DNA of 64,000 bases from Flectonema sp. DT1601 (Eukaryota; Euglenozoa; Diplonemea; Diplonemida; Diplonemidae). The stretch is taken from positions 372,001 to 436,000 of the forward strand of contig OZ025844.1 of assembly GCA_964019425.1 (NCBI GenBank), in the 5' to 3' direction. Below are positions 58,956 through 64,000 of the stretch, piece by piece; position 1 is the stretch's first letter, and every line of letters begins with the position of its first letter. The notes beneath the pieces were generated by a model that saw only the letters and a list, made by a program, of their open reading frames with translations, ran no database searches and had not been told where the DNA came from. The position numbers were made by a program, and so were the translations under genes.

Positions 58956-59502
58956 TTCACTCACAACAATTTCTGTAACAAGAAGAAAGAGTTCTCAGTC
59001 AGTAGCTTTAATGGAATTCGAGTGATCACTCACATTAGAAACATTCTCAGACAAGTTATTTAACTACCCACGTCGGATAACTTAACAAATCAATAAATCG
59101 CAATAAATCCAATGAGGAGATAAATAGTACTTCGAAAAACAACTTTTGCTTTAGCTATTTTAAAAATACGGAAAGAGTGACTACTAATGACAAACTAGAA
59201 CGGGTGTCCAGAAAGTCAGCGGACAACGATCACACGTGTAAGAAGGTAAAGGGGGAAAAGAAAATAAAAACTATCATGTGCCAAACAGGGGAGAAGCCCA
59301 CCTTCAACAACAACACTGACTGTTATCATATCATTGTAGCAGATTACGTGGTGAGGGTAAAGTAATCTTTAAAGGCTCAACACAGCTGATTAAAATTGAT
59401 GTCATCAGTTGTAGTTTTCAATCAACTCACACCAGTTTATATAATAAAAGGGACGAATAATATAATACAACTCAACGCAGAGGGTGTCCTGAACCGTCAC
59501 AA
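58956..59502. other. Intergenic spacer
   Basis: About 550 bases between the sulfatase stop and the kinase start. It has no long homopolymer. The strong leader acceptor for the kinase lies at 58973-58974. A plus-strand frame of 62 codons at 59177-59365 has no family features and lies against the array's direction, so it is not called. Confidence 0.5.
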
Positions 59503-61200
59503 TCACAGTAAAGGTGCAGCACATCCGAGTTCAGCAGGTCCTTGAGATCGCAGGACAGATTGTTGCCACTTTTGAAACCGACCAAACATTGCATTTGCCG
59601 TGTCACGTTCGGCTTCCCACAAGTCTGTTGTCTCCGACCTGTCTGAGGTCAAGTTGTAGAGAAAGAAGTTCCAGTTAAGAGAACCCCTCGGATGGCATCC
59701 AAACATTTTAAAATGATTTCCTTCTGCCCATGCGAATTGAGACTGCCCACCGACAGTTGTAAAACCAACTGGAACATCACCAAGTTTACGAGAAGCAGAA
59801 GTATTCGGACAACAAATTGATTTATTATGTCTCGTAGCACCATATACAAATACTCCATGCCAACCTATTCCTGCTTCTTCAGGTCGGTGTGGTTGGTTAC
59901 CACTTAGATGTGGAATTAGAGAAATACCATCAAGGGGTCTGCCTTCAAATGAAGTTTTGTTTAGAATGTCGAGGATCGTTGGTAACAAGTCCATCGTGGC
60001 AATAGGAAAGAGTTTTTCAATACTGTTTTGTTTAATGACAGGCGGGTATTCGATTATTCCAATTTCACGAATACCTCCTTCAGTTGCATCCCTCTTCCTT
60101 CCTCTCAGACCATCAGTTCTCCCAGGGTTGAGAAATCCTACTTTAGTACCTTGCCCAGCCATATTATCAACTTCAGGTCCATTATCAGATGTTAGGGAAA
60201 CCCAAGTGTTATTTGTTATGTTATTTCTCTTTAGAATGTTTCTCACTCTTCCAACTGCTTTACTTATTTGCGTAAGACCACCCCAGTAGTCTTGTTCATT
60301 TTCTGTTGCATTTACATAAAGTGACCTTGACTCGGAAGTTGCTACATATGGAATGTGAACTCCGTGGAAGAATATTACAGCTAAGAAAGGTTTATTTTGA
60401 CTAATTGATCTGTCTACTAAAGTAGAGAATTGTGATACTAAGAAATCTTCATCATTATCATCAGTAACGTTAGGCCATTGTTGAATTGTCCTATCAGTCT
60501 TGCCGTGGTAGTACTGTGCACATTTTAGATGAAGATTGCAAGTTGGACAAGCATCAGCATAGTGACCTACATTGCAAGACGTATCGTTGTGTGGTTTGGG
60601 TTCAAAAAAACAACCGCAATTAGTTGTGGCTCCAGATCCGCATTGCGGTGTCGCAATAAATTCATCAAAACCAAAATTGTGAGGATTCGATATCATTAAA
60701 TGACCATCAACACCTTGACAACACACATCACCATTTCCTATATATCCAGGTAGGCATGCTTCTCTTGATATTCTTTCATAGCAATCAGCCGATTCATTTC
60801 TTAATGATCCAAGATGCCACTTCCCATAAAATCCAGAGATATAACCGGCTTCTTTAGTAGCATTCGCTAGAGAGTATTCGCCTCTGATGCAGCCTCCGGG
60901 TTGGTCCTGAGTTTCAGAACGACACAAAACATGCTGCTCAACATTATAAATACATCCTCTTGCAGGAGCCCTTCCAGTCATTACGGATGCTCTAGCTGGT
61001 GCACAAATTGGATTACCAGAATACGATCGTTGAAACCAAACAGCGTTATCACTTCTACTCCAATCATCTAATTCAGTTGTCATTGCAGGAGATCCTGTTC
61101 TACTCCAATCACCATATCCCATGTCGTCAGCCATCATTATTACAAAGTTGGGTTTCATTGACAACGTCAACGCCACTATCGCAGATGATATAAAATACAT
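59503..61200 (-). CDS. Secreted sulfatase (arylsulfatase A-like)
   Basis: 565-residue sulfatase that hydrolyses sulfate esters. Residues 1-15 look like a signal peptide. PNFVIMMADDMGYGDW (17-32) holds the metal-binding DD pair (D25, D26). The catalytic signature CAPARASVMTGR (66-77) has C66, the cysteine that sulfatases convert to formylglycine, in the required CxPxR context. SDNGPE near 337 supplies further active-site residues. The C-terminal region (EGNHFKMFGCH, FFLYNLTSDRSETTDLW) matches the arylsulfatase/GALNS subgroup. There are several N-glycosylation sequons and a Cys-rich insertion near 195-235 (CGCFFEP, CPTCNLHLKC). It probably acts in a lysosome-like vacuole or outside the cell. 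No ER-retention or GPI signal is visible. The leader acceptor (TTTTTCAAACAG) ends at 61218, 17 bases upstream. The substrate is unknown. Confidence 0.92.
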   Translation of the reverse strand: MYFISSAIVALTLSMKPNFVIMMADDMGYGDWSRTGSPAMTTELDDWSRSDNAVWFQRSYSGNPICAPARASVMTGRAPARGCIYNVEQHVLCRSETQDQPGGCIRGEYSLANATKEAGYISGFYGKWHLGSLRNESADCYERISREACLPGYIGNGDVCCQGVDGHLMISNPHNFGFDEFIATPQCGSGATTNCGCFFEPKPHNDTSCNVGHYADACPTCNLHLKCAQYYHGKTDRTIQQWPNVTDDNDEDFLVSQFSTLVDRSISQNKPFLAVIFFHGVHIPYVATSESRSLYVNATENEQDYWGGLTQISKAVGRVRNILKRNNITNNTWVSLTSDNGPEVDNMAGQGTKVGFLNPGRTDGLRGRKRDATEGGIREIGIIEYPPVIKQNSIEKLFPIATMDLLPTILDILNKTSFEGRPLDGISLIPHLSGNQPHRPEEAGIGWHGVFVYGATRHNKSICCPNTSASRKLGDVPVGFTTVGGQSQFAWAEGNHFKMFGCHPRGSLNWNFFLYNLTSDRSETTDLWEAERDTANAMFGRFQKWQQSVLRSQGPAELGCAAPLL

Positions 61201-61461
61201 CGTCAGTTTCTTTCTTTCTGTTTGAAAAATTAATTACCACAATCTTCAAATATCATTCACACAACAGGAAATGAAGATCAAGCGAACAGAACATGTCAGA
61301 AAAGAGTGAGAAATAAAGTTGTGTAAGTTAGCCACGAAGAGCTTTTTTATGTGTAAGTTACGAATCGCTGGTCACCATAATCTAACGGGTTGACTAACAC
61401 ACAAGGGTATGGTAGTCGTCATCTGATGTGATGTACTAATGGCAAGTGTCTTTGATTGACA

Positions 61462-61754
61462 TTACCAGGTCACATCTCTCGTAGTTTGTTTGTTAATAAG
61501 ATCAGAGAAGTCAACGCTGACCTGTTTTTCTTTGGTTTGGTTAAAAATTATAACAAAAAATAAAAAAAAAAAAGATAAAAATAAATTTTACAAACCTTGT
61601 GAAACTGTGGAGCCTGGAACACACCTCCACCATATTTCCCATCGTAGCAGGATTCAACACAATGAGTGGGAGCCTTACCACCAGCAGCCATTAACTTATC
61701 ACAGTCTTTAAGACAATCATCACGACTCTCGTATTGCTTCTTCTTCTCGCCCAT
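61462..61754 (-). CDS. Twin CX3C protein, small-Tim-like, 2 exons
   Basis: 72-residue protein. Exons are 61596-61754 and 61462-61521; intron 61522-61595 has a GTTTGT donor and an A-rich AAACAG acceptor. Splicing joins QFHK to VSVDFSDLINKQ, ending TTRDVTW. Cysteines form two CX3C pairs, C14-C18 and C32-C36, 13 residues apart. This spacing is like the small Tim chaperones of the mitochondrial intermembrane space, which carry precursors to the inner membrane and are oxidised by Mia40/Erv1. The residues around the pairs (DDCLKDC, HCVESC) fit amphipathic helices, but the second helix is short and Gly-rich (KYGGGVF) and lacks the usual extension. It could instead belong to another CX3C/CHCH group. 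The leader acceptor is at 61777-61778, 22 bases upstream. The gene is well supported; the family call is tentative. Confidence 0.72.
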
Positions 61755-62324
61755 GATTTGTAAATGTAAATAGCTGCTAGAAATGCAAATATAATTATCT
61801 TAATACACATTATAGTCTTCGTGGTACTATTTTAATGTTTTATTCTTCTAAAGGAGTGAACAGTGGAGGGGAAGGAGATGGGAGAGAATAACTATTTAAA
61901 TAAAGGGGGGCGATGTGTCTAGAGGCTGCTGCTACATTTGTAACTTAGACACGACATGCGGCCTGACACAGAAGGCTTCCGAGCCCACAAGAGGTCCCTA
62001 GAGACCCTTCGCAGACCCTTCAACCTAAACCCATGAAAGAGCCACACCGTTATCTACATGCGTCCTCGGAGCCAATCCTTTTCCGAAGTTACGGATCTAG
62101 TTTGCTTATCTGAATTGTTCTGCCAAGAAAGTTTTGAAAAGTACGACAGGGAGAACCTTTGCAGATTCTCCAAAAACACGTAGGAATCTCGTAGCTTCGC
62201 AGAATCGCCAAGAAACGTAAAACACGAGAAAGCAGACAATAAGCGCTATTTTCTTTTTCTTTTTTGAAGTGAGGGAAATTATTTATTGCTGTTGGCACAA
62301 GTAGTGACTCAGTAGTCAGGAATC
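61755..62324. other. Spacer with GC-richer hairpin-prone island
   Basis: Spacer downstream of KMP-11. Between about 61918 and 62060 it is visibly richer in G and C than other spacers and contains short perfect palindromic stems (GGTCCCTAGAGACC, GGCTTCCGAGCC) and a repeated GACCCTTC. It could be a structured 3' UTR of KMP-11 or a small non-coding RNA. No tRNA, snoRNA or snRNA signature is clear. Two overlapping open frames on the minus strand (62054-62298) look spurious. Confidence 0.5.
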
Positions 62325-62603
62325 TTACTTTCCTGGGAACTGAGCGTTCTTCTGCTGTTCAAGAAGCTCCTGGAACTTCTGTTTGAAGTGAGCAGAGTGG
62401 TCTCTCATCTTCTTGTTGAACTTGTCAGTGTGTTCCTTAATCATCTTCTCAAACTTGTCGTAGTGCTCCTTCATTTCCGGTGAGAGAGTGCTCTCGTCTG
62501 GTTTGTCAGCAAAGAACTTCTTGTTCTGCTCTTCCATCTTCTTGCTGAACTCGGCATCAAGTCTGTCCAACTTGTCAGAGAACTCCTGGTAGGTGGTGCA
62601 CAT
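62325..62603 (-). CDS. KMP-11 (kinetoplastid membrane protein 11)
   Basis: 92 residues, exactly the usual length of this euglenozoan-specific, helical, cytoskeleton- and membrane-associated protein, which in trypanosomes sits at the basal body, flagellar pocket and pellicular microtubules and is needed for cytokinesis. The sequence keeps family blocks: KLDRLDAEFSKKM, FFADKPDESTLSPEMKEHY, KFEKMI, EHTDKFNKKM and FQELLEQQKNAQFPGK. There is no signal peptide or TM. Its codons favour G or C in third positions far more than its neighbours, which suggests strong expression. A leader acceptor (TTTTTTTTGTACAG) ends at 62630, 26 bases upstream of the ATG. A possible extra upstream exon ending at 62693 (donor GTACGAG) could give a longer or alternative 5' UTR. 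Confidence 0.97.
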   Translation of the reverse strand: MCTTYQEFSDKLDRLDAEFSKKMEEQNKKFFADKPDESTLSPEMKEHYDKFEKMIKEHTDKFNKKMRDHSAHFKQKFQELLEQQKNAQFPGK

Positions 62604-62943
62604 CTTGTAAGAAGTTGTTAAAAAGTTTTCTGTACAAAAAAAAGTAAATTCGCTATAAAACTGTAATAAATATTACTCGTACCTAACTTCGTCATTGGTG
62701 TGTTCCCTGCTAAGACAATACTACCATCAGACAACAACGCGCGAATATCAACTAAAGGTAATCAACACATATAAACACATGAATTACCAAAACAGAATAA
62801 AATCGTATCTCACACCAACAATGACAACTTGTTGTCTTGGCAAGAGGGAGTAATACGAAAGCGAAAACACGAAACAGCATATAAAAACGATTAAGGTCAA
62901 CTTGAATCTTCAATAATAAGTCACAATAAGGAAGAAATAACTA
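62604..62943. other. Spacer between Hsp70-like gene and KMP-11
   Basis: About 340 bases. Next to KMP-11 lies the strong acceptor at 62630-62631. A second pyrimidine-rich AG occurs near 62719-62720 (TTGTCTTAGCAG), followed by an ATG and a GTACGAG donor at 62691-62692. This may be an alternative leader site with an optional 63-base intron (62630-62692). Otherwise nothing is recognised. Confidence 0.5.
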
Positions 62944-64000
62944 CTAACAATCGTAAGCCTTGGCAGCACCCAGAGATATAGCAAGATCAGCATCAAGAGA
63001 GTCGTGGAGTTTAGTTCCGGGAAATTTTTTCAGAAGCAGTTCACGAATTACAAGAAGACGAGAACTGCCACCTGCGAGAACTATTTGTAAGCGATCTTTT
63101 GGTACGAGTGACATGTCTAAGACATCGTCGACGGGATCCATGGCTACTTCAAGAAAGGATTTACAAGCAATTGGGATATCAGTTTGTAATAATTTCGATA
63201 CTCCCCAAGGAGTATTAAACTCAACGGATTCGATTGATGAAAGATTTCTCTTCACTTCTTCAATCGTGCGCAGAAACTGAGTCCTAACTTCTGAAGTCAA
63301 CTCCCCCATCGAAGCTGAATAATTCGCAGCGACATACGTCGCAAGCGATCTGTCAAAATCAGAACCACCAAGACGGGCATCCCCTGATGTAGCGATTAGT
63401 AAGAATGTTTTCGTTCTTTTTTGTAAGCGCAGAAGTGCAACATCGAGTGTCCCACCACCCATGTCATAAACTAACACATCCAGAGTAGATGTGATGTTAC
63501 TGTTTAAATTGTAAGCAATGGCTGCTGCTACTGGTTCTTCGATTAAACGAATCATACTGAAACCTGCCTTGGTGGCAGCTCTGTGTGTTGCAGCACGTTG
63601 CTCACCATCAAACATAACGGGAACAGAGATAGTGGCTGTGTAGAATTGAAATCCAAATAGTGATTTCCAAAAACCGGTTGCTTTTTCAGCTTTTTTTTTT
63701 AATTTTCGAAGCACCTCTGCGGCCACATCTTCCGGCATTATAATTCCATTGTCCGGGATGTCAATAGCGGCGTTACCATCCTTTGAGATTACGTGGTACG
63801 GTACTTCTGCAGCTTCTTTTTGAGTATTCTCGTCATCAAATTTTCGACCAATTAATCTTTTCGTGTGAGACAACACCTTCAACGGATAGTTCATCTGTTC
63901 TAGTACAGCTTCTATTCCAACTTTACCGCTACCAGTGTAGCTTACAACGCTAGGAACAAGTGGTGTTTCTTCATCTATAATTACAGATCTGCTTTGCTGA
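62944..64000 (-). CDS. Hsp70 family, HSPA13/Stch-like, nucleotide-binding domain only (partial)
   Basis: The gene enters from the right edge; the first residues visible are QQSRSVIIDEETPLVPSVVS, so the N-terminus is missing. It carries the Hsp70 ATPase core: KRLIGRKFDD, ISVPVMFDGEQRAATHRAA, the phosphate-2 motif YDMGGGTLDVALL, LGGSDFDRSL, and the adenosine motif VLAGGSSRLLVIRELL. The stop follows GAAKAYDC, exactly where the peptide-binding domain should begin. Only HSPA13/Stch-type proteins naturally end here, and the segment KRLIGRKFDDENTQ...VISKDGN also resembles them. A GTTAGT overlaps the stop and could be a donor, but I find no downstream exon resembling a peptide-binding domain before KMP-11. 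A signal peptide (expected in Stch) would lie outside the window. Family call is firm; subgroup is moderate. Confidence 0.85.
   Translation of the reverse strand, partial: QQSRSVIIDEETPLVPSVVSYTGSGKVGIEAVLEQMNYPLKVLSHTKRLIGRKFDDENTQKEAAEVPYHVISKDGNAAIDIPDNGIIMPEDVAAEVLRKLKKKAEKATGFWKSLFGFQFYTATISVPVMFDGEQRAATHRAATKAGFSMIRLIEEPVAAAIAYNLNSNITSTLDVLVYDMGGGTLDVALLRLQKRTKTFLLIATSGDARLGGSDFDRSLATYVAANYSASMGELTSEVRTQFLRTIEEVKRNLSSIESVEFNTPWGVSKLLQTDIPIACKSFLEVAMDPVDDVLDMSLVPKDRLQIVLAGGSSRLLVIRELLLKKFPGTKLHDSLDADLAISLGAAKAYDC

Noticed and set aside
62693-62762. Possible Hsp70 peptide-binding-domain exon (VDIRALLSDGSIVLAGNTPMTK)
   Set aside because: It has a faint likeness to the start of the Hsp70 beta-sandwich, but it is short, lacks the LSLGIE motif and leads into the KMP-11 leader region instead of further Hsp70 sequence.

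Overview
This window looks like nuclear DNA of a free-living, flagellated euglenozoan that is probably not a kinetoplastid. The key marker is a 92-residue KMP-11 (kinetoplastid membrane protein 11) gene at 62325-62603. All 17 genes I can support lie on the minus strand, as in the unidirectional gene arrays of Euglenozoa. Nearly every start codon is preceded, usually within about 5-60 bases, by a pyrimidine-rich stretch ending in AG, as expected for spliced-leader addition. Unlike kinetoplastids, seven of these genes also carry ordinary short cis introns (13 in total, 69-157 bases, GT-AG, mostly GTATGT donors). A diplonemid, euglenid or related lineage fits best. The genetic code appears standard, since TAA, TAG and TGA all end genes.

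From right to left, in the direction of transcription: an HSPA13/Stch-like Hsp70 (runs off the right edge), KMP-11, a twin-CX3C small-Tim-like protein (2 exons), a secreted sulfatase, an alpha-kinase with C-terminal ubiquitin-interacting motifs, a SWIM zinc-finger protein, a 655-residue coiled-coil protein, a 59-residue protein, a four-exon protein with two adenylation domains, two type I membrane proteins that share the C-terminal end TIAE, an ERGIC3/Erv46-like cargo receptor, a PUB-domain protein, a giant HYDIN-like axonemal protein (4 exons, about 4629 residues), a PP2A B''-type regulatory subunit (4 exons), a giant RNF213-like AAA ATPase with an RZ finger (4458 residues, no intron), a PDZ-domain protein, and a probable mitochondrial ribosomal protein uS12 (runs off the left edge).

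The genes are functionally mixed, as usual in such arrays. Flagellar structure (HYDIN, KMP-11), the secretory route (ERGIC3, two membrane proteins, sulfatase), mitochondria (uS12m, small Tim-like) and ubiquitin-linked processes (RNF213-like, PUB, UIM kinase) are represented. Spacers are AT-rich and full of poly(dA)/poly(dT) runs. Two hold duplications: a three-unit degenerate tandem array (about 2710-4085), and a second copy of the 5' end of the ERGIC3 gene (about 40260-40413). I recognise no transposon, virus-like element, tRNA, rRNA or CRISPR array.

The most unusual signal is a split in splice-site style. Cis introns mostly end in A-rich sequence (typically AAACAG) with no pyrimidine tract, whereas the presumed trans-splice acceptors have one. 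Cis introns are also concentrated in the 3' parts of genes. All statements come from reading the sequence; no database search was run.
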